A DNA stretch of 64,000 nt from Ignavibacteriota bacterium. Lineage in GTDB: Bacteria; Bacteroidota; Ignavibacteria; Ignavibacteriales; Melioribacteraceae. Shown piece after piece: positions 26,730-37,600 of the stretch (positions are counted from its first letter, which is position 1; each line of letters begins with the position of its first letter). Location of the stretch: assembly GCA_016713565.1 (NCBI GenBank), contig JADJOX010000002.1:94193-158192 (forward strand). Direction: 5' to 3'. The position numbers and the translations under genes are program-made. The notes below the pieces were generated by a model. The model was not told where the DNA came from and did no database searches. It saw only the letters and a program-made list of their open reading frames with translations.

Positions 26730-29162
26730 ATGAAAAAAAGTTTTATTGTTTTTGCGATATTGTTAATAGTATTTTCATGTTCAAACAAAAATAAATTCTT
26801 TACAGTTGAAACTGAAAATTTTAGATTGTCGTTGGATGAAAAGGGAAAATTAACGGAACTTATTCAAAAAAATATAAATGCAAATTTATTAGTCGCCGAT
26901 ACTTCTTCATACCTCTTATCAATAAAAAAAAATGACAGGATAATAAATCCCGAACAAGCAGTGATAAATTCGAATAAAAATGAAATTGAATTTACATTTT
27001 TAACAAATATCAAAGCTGTCATAAAATACGAAGCAAATGCTGATTATATAAAATTTGAAATCATATCATTTAGCGATAGTGACACAGAGTTAATTGTTTG
27101 GGGACCATACAATACAAAACTAAACAAGGTTATTGGTGAGACCGTCGGCGTTGTTCAAAATGATGATTTTGCGATAGGAATTCAATCGCTGAACGCGAAA
27201 ACACTTGGCGGTTTTCCATGGACGAACAACGATTGCATGCCGCAAATTAATATTTTTGCTCAAAATGATTATACCGACCTCAGCGAAGAAGGCAAAGATT
27301 ATGTGTTATACAGAGTAGAAGCCGCTAAACCAACTAAATTCGGAAGTTCACTTCAAGCATATTGCAGAAATAGAAATAAAGAAAGAATAATTGATAACTT
27401 GGATCATGAATATTATATTTCTCCAAAATATAATGACGGCGGAATTATCGGCTCGTCAATCGCTTTATTCGGCAGTTCAAAAAATGAAATTTTAAATACA
27501 ATTTCAAAAATCGAGATAAATGAAAAGTTGCCGCATCCCATGTTGGAAGGCGAATGGGGCAAAACCTCTAAATATGCCGCACGAGCTTATTTAATTTATG
27601 ATTTTACAGAATCTACAATTTATAAAGCAATTGAACTTACAAAGAAAGCCGGCTTAAAATATTTATACCAAGGAAATCCTTTTGAAACTTGGGGTAATTT
27701 TGAACTAAGCAAAACAAGTTTTCCAAACGGAATAAACGGTTTGAAAAATTGCGTTGAAAAGGCAAACCAAAACGGCATACAAATTGGGGTGCATACTTTA
27801 TCTAATTTTATTACAACGAATGATAAATATGTTACTCCGATACCGGACAAAAGATTGGGCAAAGTTGGATATACAAAAATTTCCGAAGATTTAAATTCTA
27901 CAGTTAAAGAAATAAAAATAGACGATCCTAAATTTTTCGATCAGTACAAAAATAATAATCTTAAAACAGTTCAAATTGATGAAGAGCTTATAAGATATGA
28001 AAGATGCGTAAATGATAACGGTTGGAAATTGGTAAATTGTGAAAGAGGAGCTTTTGGAACAAAAAAATCAACTCACTCTAAAAGCAGTGTAATTTGTAAA
28101 TTGGCTGATCATGGCTATAAAGTATTTTTGACGGATATTGATTTGAGTTTGGAAGTTTCTAAAAACATTGCCGAGCTTTATAATAAAACCGGACTTAGGC
28201 AAATATCTTTCGACGGTTTGGAAGGAAATCGTTCAACCGGAATGGGAAATTACGGCGAAATCCTTTTTACGCAAAATTGGTACAACAACCTAGATGAAAA
28301 TATTAAGTCAAGCTTTATTGCCGACGCAAGCAGAACAACACATTTCTTCTGGCATATTTATACAAGAATGAATTGGGGCGAACCTTGGTACGCGGGTTTT
28401 AGAGAAAGCCAAACCGATTACAGATTGAAAAACCAAGAGTATTTTAAAAGAAATTTAATGCCCGCAATGCTTGGCTGGTTTCAATTACGACCTGAAACTA
28501 GTCTTGAAGATATTGAATGGATGCTCGCCCGTTCGGCGGCGTTTGATGCAGGTTATGCCTTTGTTGTTAATGATATGTCCTTGGAGAAAAATAAAATTTC
28601 GGATGAAATCTTTAGAACTATTGGTATTTGGGAAGAAGCAAGATTATCAAAATTATTTACCGATGAACAAAAAGAGGAAATGAAAGATCTAAAAAATGAA
28701 TATAGATTAATAAAAGAAAATTCCAATAAATATGTGTTAACTCATATAAATTCATTCAAGTTTAACCATGTCAAAAAAAATCTTCAGCCGGGAGAGCCCG
28801 TCGCTTCTAAGTTTGAATTTGACTTAAATGAAAAATCAAATGATTGGGAGCTAATTATTCAATCAATTAATTCCGAAACAAAAGATATTTCAATTGAATT
28901 TGATAATTATAGAAAATTAGTTTTGAATGTTGACTTAAAAGAAAATGAAATACTTAAATTTGACGGTAAAAATAAATTAACAGTTTATCAAGCAAATTGG
29001 AATAAAATTAAAGAACTTGAAATTAATAATTTTGATTTGAAACTTGAAAAAGGTAAGCACAATATTTCATTTGATTGTAAATTTTCAAGCGGTGATAACG
29101 CCCAAGCAAAATTGGAATTAAGGTTTTTGGGGAATAATAATATTTTGCAATTAAAAAAGTAA
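26730..29162 (+). CDS. Unassigned secreted lipoprotein with predicted beta-sandwich and TIM-barrel parts (candidate glycosidase)
   Basis: I do not recognise a named family. The protein (810 residues from the ATG at 26730; an in-frame TTG lies at 26718) is a lipoprotein with lipobox VFSC (Cys17). Residues about 20-270 look like a beta-sandwich as seen before many glycosidase barrels. The middle has alternating hydrophobic strand patterns of a TIM barrel: KKAGLKYLYQG, GIQIGVHTL, YKVFLTDIDLSLEV, TGLRQISFDGLEG, HIYTRMNWGEPWYAGFRESQTDYRLK. Acidic residues in SFDGLEG and NWGEPW are candidates for catalysis. A small insert (VQIDEELIRYE ... NCERGAFGTKKSTHSKSSV) interrupts the barrel. The C-terminal 130 residues are beta-rich. 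Its place between GH29 and a sulfatase, and its export, suggest an extracellular carbohydrate-active enzyme, but no substrate can be named. Confidence 0.6.
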   Translation: MKKSFIVFAILLIVFSCSNKNKFFTVETENFRLSLDEKGKLTELIQKNINANLLVADTSSYLLSIKKNDRIINPEQAVINSNKNEIEFTFLTNIKAVIKYEANADYIKFEIISFSDSDTELIVWGPYNTKLNKVIGETVGVVQNDDFAIGIQSLNAKTLGGFPWTNNDCMPQINIFAQNDYTDLSEEGKDYVLYRVEAAKPTKFGSSLQAYCRNRNKERIIDNLDHEYYISPKYNDGGIIGSSIALFGSSKNEILNTISKIEINEKLPHPMLEGEWGKTSKYAARAYLIYDFTESTIYKAIELTKKAGLKYLYQGNPFETWGNFELSKTSFPNGINGLKNCVEKANQNGIQIGVHTLSNFITTNDKYVTPIPDKRLGKVGYTKISEDLNSTVKEIKIDDPKFFDQYKNNNLKTVQIDEELIRYERCVNDNGWKLVNCERGAFGTKKSTHSKSSVICKLADHGYKVFLTDIDLSLEVSKNIAELYNKTGLRQISFDGLEGNRSTGMGNYGEILFTQNWYNNLDENIKSSFIADASRTTHFFWHIYTRMNWGEPWYAGFRESQTDYRLKNQEYFKRNLMPAMLGWFQLRPETSLEDIEWMLARSAAFDAGYAFVVNDMSLEKNKISDEIFRTIGIWEEARLSKLFTDEQKEEMKDLKNEYRLIKENSNKYVLTHINSFKFNHVKKNLQPGEPVASKFEFDLNEKSNDWELIIQSINSETKDISIEFDNYRKLVLNVDLKENEILKFDGKNKLTVYQANWNKIKELEINNFDLKLEKGKHNISFDCKFSSGDNAQAKLELRFLGNNNILQLKK

Positions 29163-29168
29163 CGTATT

Positions 29169-31249
29169 ATGGATAGAAGGCAATTTATAAAACATATTTC
29201 AGTAACATCTGCCGGAATCGCGGTATCGCCGATATTCTTTAATAAATGCGCTTCGGATAAGAAACTTAATATATTATTTATAATGGCAGACGATCATGCG
29301 TATCAGGCAATAAGCAGTTACGGTAAAGGGCTGAATATTACGCCGAATATTGATAAACTTGCCGGAGATGGTGTAAGGTTTGAAAACAGCTTTGTAGCAA
29401 ATTCAATATGCGGACCAAGCAGAGCTTGCATGCTTACTGGAAAGTATAATCACATAAACGGAATGATAGATAACAGAACAACTTTCGATGGATCCCAGCA
29501 GACATTTACAAAATTACTTCAGCAGCATGGTTATCTAACTGCTATTGTAGGTAAATGGCATTTGAAAAGCGATCCGACAGGTTTTGATTATTGGAACATC
29601 CTGCCGGATCAAGGTGAATATTACAATCCTGATTTTATAGAAATGGGAAAAAAGAAAAGGATTGAAGGATATGTAACTGATCTTACAACTGATTTTGCCA
29701 TTAATTGGTTGAACAAAAGAGATAAAAGTAAACCGTTTTGTCTTTTGCTTCATCATAAAGCTCCGCATAGAAATTGGATGCCCGAACCCGATAATTTAAA
29801 TTTATATGATGATAAAGATTTTCCGCTGCCTAAAACTTTTTTTGATGATTATGCGACAAGAAGCGATGCGGCAAAAGATCAGAAGATGAGAATAGATAGA
29901 GACATGTTTATTGATTACGATTTGAAAGTTCCGATTGATGAAATCGAAAGCTCCAAATTCAGCAATGAAAAAATAAACAATAATTGGTGGAAAAGTTCTT
30001 TTGATAGAATGACGGAAGAACAAAAATCAATTTGGAATAAAGCTTACAATGATGAAAATGAATTATTCAAGAAAAGTAATTTAACCGGCAATGATTTGGC
30101 AAAGTGGAAATACGAAAGATATATTAAAGATTATTTAAGATGTATTGCGTCGGTTGATGAAAGCGTTGGGAATGTTTTAGAGTATTTAAAAAGAATAATT
30201 TGGAAGAAAATACAATTGTTGTTTATACTTCCGATCAAGGATTTTATTTAGGTGAACACGGCTGGTTCGATAAAAGATTTATGTATGAACAATCACTTAG
30301 AACTCCGTTAATTATTAAAATTCCCGGCGGTGAACAAGGAATTGTTAATAATCAAAATATGGTAATGAACATAGATTACGCGCCGACTTTTCTGGATTAC
30401 GCCAATGTTCCTGTTCCAAAAGATATGCAGGGAGAATCGCTTAGGAAAATTTTAGAAGGAAAGAATCCTAAGGATTGGAGAACTTCAATTTATTATCATT
30501 ATTTTGAATATCCAGCTGAACACAGCGTTAAAAGACATTACGGAATCAGAACCTCAAAATATAAACTAATACATTTTTATTTTGACATTGACGCGTGGGA
30601 GCTTTACGATCTTGAAAAAGATCCCGATGAAATCAACAATATTTATGATAACCCAGAGTACAAAAATATTATTGACGAACTTAAAAAAGAACTTCAGAAA
30701 TTAAGAGAAAAATACAAAGATACCGACGAAACGAAATATCTTCCTCCAAAGAATATTAAAGTTGATCATAAAGGAATCGGCGGAAAAATTTCTTTCATTT
30801 ATCCGTTTAGTAAAAAATATAACGGCGGAAATGATTACGCTTTATTGGATGGAATTGCCGGTCCGGCAAAAATGATATCCGGAGTTGATCTATCAATTTG
30901 GCAAGGTTTTGAAACAAATGATCTGATAGCAAATATTGATTTTGGAAAAATATTGGAATTCAGTAAAGTTAAAATTGGTTTTTTACAATTTCTTGAATCA
31001 TGGATATTTTTACCCGAGTGGGTTGAAGTTTCCTATTCAGATAAAAATGATATAATTTTAGGTAGAGTTTTTAGAAAAGCCGACATAAAATCAACAAAAA
31101 TATTTAAAGAAGAATTTATATTATCATTTGATAAAATTAAGACTAAGAATCTTAAAATTCATGCGAAGAATATTGGTATTTGTCCAACCTGGCACATTGG
31201 TTCGGGTAAACCGGCTTGGATGTTTTCAGACGAAATTATAATTGAATAG
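29169..31249 (+). pseudogene. Sulfatase (S1, Cys-type) with shared C-terminal module, split by a -1 frameshift
   Basis: Two overlapping frames, 29169-30251 and 30200-31249, together make one sulfatase of about 693 residues. The first holds the RR signal (MDRRQFIKHISVTSAG, Tat-like), NILFIMADDHAY and the formylglycine motif C81-G-P-S-R85. The second holds VVYTSDQGFYLGEHGWFDKR, the sulfatase C-terminal domain, and the discoidin-like module ending CPTWHIGSGKPAWMFSDEI. At TAT TTA AAA AGA (30183-30194) the frame goes wrong; stepping back one base gives YLKKNNLEENTIVVYTSDQG, which restores the family sequence. So either one A is missing from the run 30188-30192 or ribosomes shift at the heptamer TTTAAAA (30185-30191). 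Everything else in the gene is intact. It follows the unassigned lipoprotein by 6 bases. Confidence 0.85.
30185..30191 (+). other. T TTA AAA heptamer at the sulfatase frame break
   Basis: The zero-frame codons are TAT TTA AAA, giving the X XXY YYZ pattern T TTA AAA. A -1 slip here joins the two sulfatase frames exactly. The same in-phase heptamer lies at the breaks in araD (53631-53637, reverse) and in the Wzc-like gene (61517-61523). It may equally be a short run that lost one A. Confidence 0.45.
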
Positions 31250-31291
31250 TTACAATTAAATTTATTTTAACAAAACTTATATAGGTGAAAA

Positions 31292-32440
31292 ATGAAACTT
31301 AAAACAATCCCGATATTTTTAACTTTTCTTGTAATGGGTGTTGCAGACGCAATGGGACCAATGGCAAGCGCGGTTGAAAAAAATTATGAATTAAGCGCAG
31401 TTGTCGCTACGCTGTTAACTTTTTTTGTTTTTATTGCTTTTGCTGTTTTTAGTGTACCGGGCGGAGTATTAGCCGCGCGCGTTGGAAAAAAGAATTTACT
31501 TCTGCTGGGTTTAGGATTGAATATAGTTGCAATGGCAATCCCTACATTTATCGATCCCGGATTCACTCTTCTTGTAATTTGTATTTTCTTGCTTGGAATA
31601 GGAACAACATTTCTTCAAGTTGCCGGTAATCCTATAATGTATGATGTAAGTGACGAAGGAAAATACAGCAGAAACCTTGCTTTAGCTCAAGGGATTAAAG
31701 GACTCGGATCCTCAGGTTCAGCATATTTGGTTGGGTTGGTTTTAATTCTTCCAATTTTTGCAACAATGGGCTGGCGAGGTGTTTTCCCGGTATTTCTGTT
31801 ATTTATGATAATCGCGTTTGTATCTGTTGCTTCTTTAAAAGTAAATGAAACAAAAGCCGACATTCCGCCAAGTATTGGTTCTTCTTTAAAACTTCTTAAA
31901 GAACCGGTTTTTGCTTTAGCCGTTATTGGAATTTTTCTTTATGTTGGAGCTGAAGTTTGTATGGCACGTTTCTTAAAACCATCATTGGAAAGTTTTGGAT
32001 TTTCCGCGGATAACGCCGCGTTATGGGGACCGACAATATTCTTTGGAACAATAACTTTCGGAAGATTAGTAGCCGGAAGTATTAATATCAACGCAAGAAC
32101 ATTCTTTAGAATATCAGCAGCACTTGGATTGCTTGGCGTGATTTTAATAATTACAGGACAAGAATATTTAACAATTGCAGGTATAGTTATTGGAGGATTA
32201 GGTTTCGCAAATATTTGGCCAATGCTTTTTTCAATTACAATTGAAGAAAAACCTGAACGTTCAAGTGAGTTATCAGGTTTAATGGTAATGGCAATCAGCG
32301 GCGGCGCGATTGTACCTTTAATAATGGGAAATATTGTGGATAATGGTCTTTTGACTTTAGCTTACATTGTTCCCGCAATTTGTTTCGGATATTTATTAGT
32401 GCTATCTCTGAAGGGAAAGAAAAAAACGGCAAGTGTTTAA
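31292..32440 (+). CDS. MFS sugar transporter (FucP/GluP-like)
   Basis: A 382-residue inner-membrane protein with 11-12 hydrophobic segments and no signal peptide. PGGVLAARVGKKNLLLLGLGLNI resembles the loop 2-3 motif of major facilitator sugar:proton symporters, and FLQVAGNPIMYDVSDEGKYSRNLALAQGIKGLGS is close to the FucP/GluP type (QVAANPY in classical members). It heads a set with a ROK kinase (56 bases after) and GH130 (30 bases after). In Bacteroides loci for N-glycan use, a comparable porter imports Man-beta-1,4-GlcNAc for GH130 phosphorolysis. That role is inferred here from context. It could also import a monosaccharide such as fucose or N-acetylglucosamine. Confidence 0.85.
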   Translation: MKLKTIPIFLTFLVMGVADAMGPMASAVEKNYELSAVVATLLTFFVFIAFAVFSVPGGVLAARVGKKNLLLLGLGLNIVAMAIPTFIDPGFTLLVICIFLLGIGTTFLQVAGNPIMYDVSDEGKYSRNLALAQGIKGLGSSGSAYLVGLVLILPIFATMGWRGVFPVFLLFMIIAFVSVASLKVNETKADIPPSIGSSLKLLKEPVFALAVIGIFLYVGAEVCMARFLKPSLESFGFSADNAALWGPTIFFGTITFGRLVAGSININARTFFRISAALGLLGVILIITGQEYLTIAGIVIGGLGFANIWPMLFSITIEEKPERSSELSGLMVMAISGGAIVPLIMGNIVDNGLLTLAYIVPAICFGYLLVLSLKGKKKTASV

Positions 32441-32496
32441 TCTAAAAAGTTATTTATGAAAATTGAATAATCATCATATTAATTATAAGGTCAAAA

Positions 32497-33600
32497 ATGA
32501 ATTTCGAAAATGATAAAAGAATTGTAATGACTCTTGATGCGGGCGGTACCAATTTAGTATTTACCGCTATTCAAGGAAATAAACAAATTATAGATGAAAT
32601 AAAATACCCGTCGCAGCCAAAGGATTTGGAAAAGATGTTATCTACTTTGGTTGATGGTTTTAACGAAGTAAAATCAAAATTGCCCGCTGAACCTGTAGCC
32701 ATTAGTTTTGCTTTTCCAGGTCCCGCGGATTATCCAAACGGCATTATTGGCGATTTACCGAATTTACCCGCATTTAGAGGAGGCGTTGCGTTAGGTCCGT
32801 TCTTAGAAAATAAATTTAATATTCCCGTATTCATAAATAACGATGGCGATCTGTATGCTTACGGGGAAGCCATTTTTGGTTTTCTACCGGAAATCAATCA
32901 AAAATTAAAAGATGCCGGAAGTCCCAAACAATACAGAAATTTATTTGGTTTAACGCTTGGAACCGGTTTTGGATCGGGCATAGTAAGAGATGGTGAATTA
33001 TTTGTTGGAGATAATTCCGGCGCTGGTGAAATTTGGCTTATGAGAAATAAATTAGCTCCGCATTTAAATATTGAAGAGCACGGAAGTATTAGAGGAGTAA
33101 AAAGAGTTTACGCAAATCTAACCGGTATTTCATTTGATGAAACTCCGGAACCCAAAGTTTTATTTGAAATCGCAAATGGCGAAAAAGAAGGCAATAAAGA
33201 CGCGGCAATTACCGCATTTAAAACTATGGCTGAAGCCGTTGGCGATTCTATTTCAAACGCGATTACGCTTATCGATGGGTTAATTGTTATCGGAGGCGGA
33301 TTGTCGGGTGCGTCCGACCTATTTATGCCGCACTTAGTTGATGAAATGAATTCAAATTTTAAAAAGGACGATGGTACTTTATTTAGAAGATTAACACAAA
33401 AAGTTTATAATTTGGAATCAAACACCGAATTGGAAAATTTCTTAAAAGGTTCTACAAAAGAATTACCGATTATTGGAACTGATAAAACAATTAAATATGA
33501 TCCGGAAACGAGAATAGGCGTTGGAATTTCAAAAATAGGAACAAGCTTGGCAATTTCTTTGGGTGCGTACGCATTCGCAATTAATCAATTAAACAAATAG
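32497..33600 (+). CDS. ROK family sugar kinase
   Basis: A cytoplasmic ROK-family kinase of 367 residues, longer than the usual 300-320. It shows the ATP phosphate-binding motif LDAGGTNLVF, SFAFPGPADYPNG, the catalytic D116 in FINNDGDLYAYGEA, LTLGTGFGSGIV and the adenosine motif VIGGGLSGAS. The zinc motif of many ROK proteins (CxCGxxGCxE) is absent: after SGAGEIWLM the sequence goes to RNKLAPHLNIEEHGS without cysteines. There is no helix-turn-helix, so it is a kinase rather than a repressor. Placed between the MFS porter and GH130, it most likely phosphorylates GlcNAc or mannose set free in the cytoplasm. The sugar cannot be determined from sequence. Confidence 0.88.
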   Translation: MNFENDKRIVMTLDAGGTNLVFTAIQGNKQIIDEIKYPSQPKDLEKMLSTLVDGFNEVKSKLPAEPVAISFAFPGPADYPNGIIGDLPNLPAFRGGVALGPFLENKFNIPVFINNDGDLYAYGEAIFGFLPEINQKLKDAGSPKQYRNLFGLTLGTGFGSGIVRDGELFVGDNSGAGEIWLMRNKLAPHLNIEEHGSIRGVKRVYANLTGISFDETPEPKVLFEIANGEKEGNKDAAITAFKTMAEAVGDSISNAITLIDGLIVIGGGLSGASDLFMPHLVDEMNSNFKKDDGTLFRRLTQKVYNLESNTELENFLKGSTKELPIIGTDKTIKYDPETRIGVGISKIGTSLAISLGAYAFAINQLNK

Positions 33601-33630
33601 TAAGAAAATAATAAGGAAGAACAACAGAGT

Positions 33631-34584
33631 ATGTTAAGGCATAAAAATAATCCGGTAGTTAAAAATTCAGATATTCCAAATATTGAACCACATTTAATTG
33701 ACGCAACATCTGTTTTTAATCCGGGCGCAATAAAATTTAATGACAAATATCTTTTAATGCTTAGAGTTCAAAATAGAGGACGCAGAACATTTTTTGTCAT
33801 GGCGGAAAGCGAAGATGGTGTTAAATTTAATGTGGAAAATAAGATTGTTGTATTTGAAGGATTGGCGGAATTAAACTTGAAACTTTATCATATGTATGAT
33901 CCGCGAATTACAAAAATAGAAGATGAATACTATATTATGTTCGCTATGGATATTGAAAATTACTGCAGCCTCGGTTTGGCAAAAACAAACGACTTTAAGA
34001 ATTTTAAATTCCTTGGCGTTGTATCTGAGAAAAATGTTAGAAACGGCGTTTTATTTCCTGAAAAAATCAATAATGAATATTACAGATTCGAAAGACCGAA
34101 TACCGCGCAAATTGAAGGCGGACCATTAACAGGAAATTCTATTGTTGTTGCTAAATCTAAAGATATGATTAGTTGGCAAAGATTGGCAATTGTTGCCGAA
34201 GGAAATAAATTTTATTGGGATGAAATGGTTGGCAGCAGCACACCTCCAATAAAAACAAGAAAAGGATGGCTGCATACTTACCACGGAATTGCAATGCATT
34301 ATGCGCCAATCTATCAAATGGGTGTTATGCTGCATGATTTAAATAATCCGGCAATAGTAATTTCAAGGGGAACTCAGAATATATTAGAGCCGCGCGAATT
34401 GTGTGAATTAGCGGGACAAGTACCGAATGTTGTTTTTCCTACTGGAATAATTGTTGAAGAATTTGACGAAGAAGGATTCGCCAAAGGAGATTCTGAAGTT
34501 AAAATTTATTACGGTGCCGCTGATACTTCGGTTTGCCTGGTAACAACAACAGTTGATGAGCTGATTCAACATTGTTTTAGATAA
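33631..34584 (+). CDS. GH130 mannoside phosphorylase
   Basis: A 317-residue cytoplasmic protein (no signal peptide) of the GH130 five-bladed beta-propeller family, which phosphorolyses beta-mannosides to mannose 1-phosphate. Family marks are VFNPGAIKFNDKYLLMLRVQNRGRRTFFVMAES, YDPRITKIEDEYYIMFA with D90 as the likely proton donor, RPNTAQIEGGPLTGNSI, and HTYHGIAM. Length and the start at 33631 (RBS-like AAGGAAG upstream) are normal. With PNGase F, GH20, GH38, MFS and ROK in the same operon, the best guess is a 4-O-beta-D-mannosyl-N-acetylglucosamine phosphorylase handling the N-glycan core disaccharide, as known for BT1033 of Bacteroides thetaiotaomicron. Action on beta-1,4-mannobiose or mannan oligosaccharides remains possible. 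Confidence 0.9.
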   Translation: MLRHKNNPVVKNSDIPNIEPHLIDATSVFNPGAIKFNDKYLLMLRVQNRGRRTFFVMAESEDGVKFNVENKIVVFEGLAELNLKLYHMYDPRITKIEDEYYIMFAMDIENYCSLGLAKTNDFKNFKFLGVVSEKNVRNGVLFPEKINNEYYRFERPNTAQIEGGPLTGNSIVVAKSKDMISWQRLAIVAEGNKFYWDEMVGSSTPPIKTRKGWLHTYHGIAMHYAPIYQMGVMLHDLNNPAIVISRGTQNILEPRELCELAGQVPNVVFPTGIIVEEFDEEGFAKGDSEVKIYYGAADTSVCLVTTTVDELIQHCFR

Positions 34585-34641
34585 AATTTATTTAGTATTG
34601 TAGCAGAAAGTTAAACACTAATAATTTCCGGGAATGGCTTT

Positions 34642-37600
34642 ATGAGAAAATATATATTATTTTCATTTTTTTGTCTAATTGCCTACACAATTAATGCTGA
34701 TGATAAAGTCAAATTGATAAAGCAATTTAATTTTGCCGTAAATTCGAAAAACAACTTGGAAGGATTTTCAAAAAGTTTAAATGAAAATAATTTTCAATAT
34801 CACAGTTTGAGAATTGACGTTACCGAAGGAATGCTTACAAGATGTACAGACGGCAATATGGAGATAGAATGGGAAACTCAAAAAATTAGTGAGAATAACA
34901 AAGCCGGATATTGGTTTACCTGGATAGCCGCTGTTGAAATGACAAATGAAAGACATAAATTTGATGTGTTTGTAAATGATAAAAAACAATTTGAATTTAT
35001 TAGCGGTAATGAAGAAAACAGAGTATTTAAAAATAATAACGGAACAAAGTTAGAATTCACTTCAATTGAATTTGACCAGCACGGAGACGCGCACGGTTAT
35101 ATGTCAATTTTTATTCCAGGCAACATGGTAAAAGTAAACGAGCCGGTTAAGTTGAAAATTGTAGGTGAAGCGGAAAAAAGTAATTCTTGGATAATTATTT
35201 ACAAAGCTGACGACGTAATTACTTATTTGCAGAATTTAGTTAAATACGAAAATTGGCTGAATGTGGAAGTTAGTTATAAAGACGCAAAATCAAATTTAAA
35301 ATTCATCTCCGCAATTACAAACAAAGATAAACAGTTAAACCTTAAGATTGGTGACAATGAATACAAACTAAAATTAAATTCTAACGGCGATTATACGGAA
35401 GGTAATTTGTCAATTCCAAACAATGATATAAGCAACTTAAGATTTATTGTTTCGGATGAAAATGAAGAATTGATTGATCTTTCCGATCTTAAAAGTGAAA
35501 GAAAATATCAAAAACTACAACAGAAATCACTTTTATTAAATGAACTGAAAATTGAAAATGGCGCGGCAAAAATATTTTGTCAGAGAATTTATAAACCTCA
35601 GACAGTTAATAACCTTTTAAAATTATCACAATCAAAATTAAGTGACGGATTTATTTCATTAATGAATTCGAGTCATCAGGATATTGCTTGGATGGACAGT
35701 CCGGAAAAATGTATAATTGAAAGAGATACAATGCTTCTTACTCCGCTGTATGAAAAAGCAATCGCGGCAAATTCAAATTACAGATTTGACATTGAAGACG
35801 CGCTTATGCTAAAAGAATTCATTCAAAGGCATCCTGATAAAAAAGAAGGTATTAGGCAATTATTAAAAGACGGAAAAATTTCATGCGGTTCAAGTTTTAT
35901 TCAGCCTTATGAAGAAATGTATTCCGGTGAATCTTTGGTTCGCCAATTTTATTTGGGAAAAAAATGGCTGAAGGAAGTATTTGATTATGATGCAAAAGTA
36001 TATTGGAATGTGGATGTTCCGGGAAGAGTTTTACAAATGCCGCAGATATTAAAAAAATCCGGAACGGATTACATGGTAATTAGCCGATTTGAAAAAGGTA
36101 TTTATAATTGGTACAGTCCGGATGGTTCATACGTAACCATGTTTTCTCCGGGACATTACGGAGACGCTTTTATGCCTTTGCATAAAAATGTTTACGACGC
36201 GGCAAATTATCTCGCTGAAACCGGAATATATTGGGAAAAATATTTTAATGAAAAATCAAATACTACTTCAATCCCTTTATTATCCGATTGGGATATGAGT
36301 CCGGCAATAGATTATTCTAATGTAATAAATAATTGGGAAAGCATAAATGAAATTGAAAAAGATGGAAACAAAATTTCGTTAAATCTGCCCAAATTTAAAA
36401 TTCAAACGGCAAATGAGTTTTTTGAAGGATTTACAAAAAATTCGCGGAATATTCCAAAAATTATGGGCGAACGTCCGCAAGTATGGCTTTATATTCACGG
36501 ACCTTCACATTATGAAGCTTTAAAGGCAAGCAGAGAAGCCGATATTCTTTTACCCGTCGCTGAGAAATTTGCGGCAATAAATTCCTTAATCAATAATAGT
36601 TTTGAAAATTATCCGTCAAGAATATTATTAAACGCGTGGGAATCAAAAATTTATCCCGATCATGGCTGGGGCGGAAAAGAAGGTCAGCAGACCGATGATC
36701 TATTTCACAGCAAATTTATTTTTGCAAAAAGCGAGGCAAAAAATATTATTGAAAATGAGTTGAATTCGATTTCAACTAAAATTAATACTGATGAAGAAAA
36801 AGGAAAACCCGTAATTGTTTTTAACAGTTTAAATTGGGAAAGATCGGATCCGGTTGGATTTTATTTCTATCCGCAAAATGAAAATACTTATTCAATTATT
36901 CTAACCGATGCAAATAATAAAAATGTTCAAGTTCAACTTTCAGATATATCGACAAATAAAAATGGCAGCATTAAATCGGCAAAAGTTAATTTCATTGCGG
37001 AAAATGTGCCATCTATCGGATATAAAACATTTTATTTAAGTGAGAGTAATAATAAGATAAGCGATGAAAAGTTTAAACCGTTTGAAAGCGAACAATACAA
37101 TATTGTTTTAAGTGATAAGGGAATAAAAAGTATTTATGATAAAGAGCTGAAAAAAGAATTGCTCGATACTTCAAAGTTTTTTGGTGGAGAAATTTTCACT
37201 TTGCAGTCTGAAGGAAATGGAGCCGGTGAATTTTCCGATATTCAGCAGCCTACTTTGGAAGGTTTTGATAAAACTAGTAATTATAAATTAAATTGGGAAG
37301 TTATTGAGAACGGACCGGTTTTCAGCAAATTTAAATTCAGACAGAAAATTAAAAATGCCGTTGTTGAACAAAATGTTACTTTATATAAAAAAATCAAAAA
37401 GATCGATATTGACATTGCTCTTTTAAATTGGGAAGGTGTTCTTTACCGTGAGTATAGAATGGCAATTCCGCTTAATATGGAAAATGAACAAATAAGTTAT
37501 GAGACCGCGTTTGGAGTTGTTAATGTTGGTAAAGATGAAATTGAAGGATACGCGGGAGAAAGATACACCACAGTTTGTAAGAATATTCATCCGAGAGGAA

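Noticed and set aside
31292..32440. MFS protein as a drug efflux pump
   Set aside because: The sequence pattern is closer to FucP/GluP sugar porters, and the ROK and GH130 genes follow directly.
32497..33600. ROK protein as a transcription regulator
   Set aside because: It starts directly with the ATP-binding motif and has no helix-turn-helix domain.
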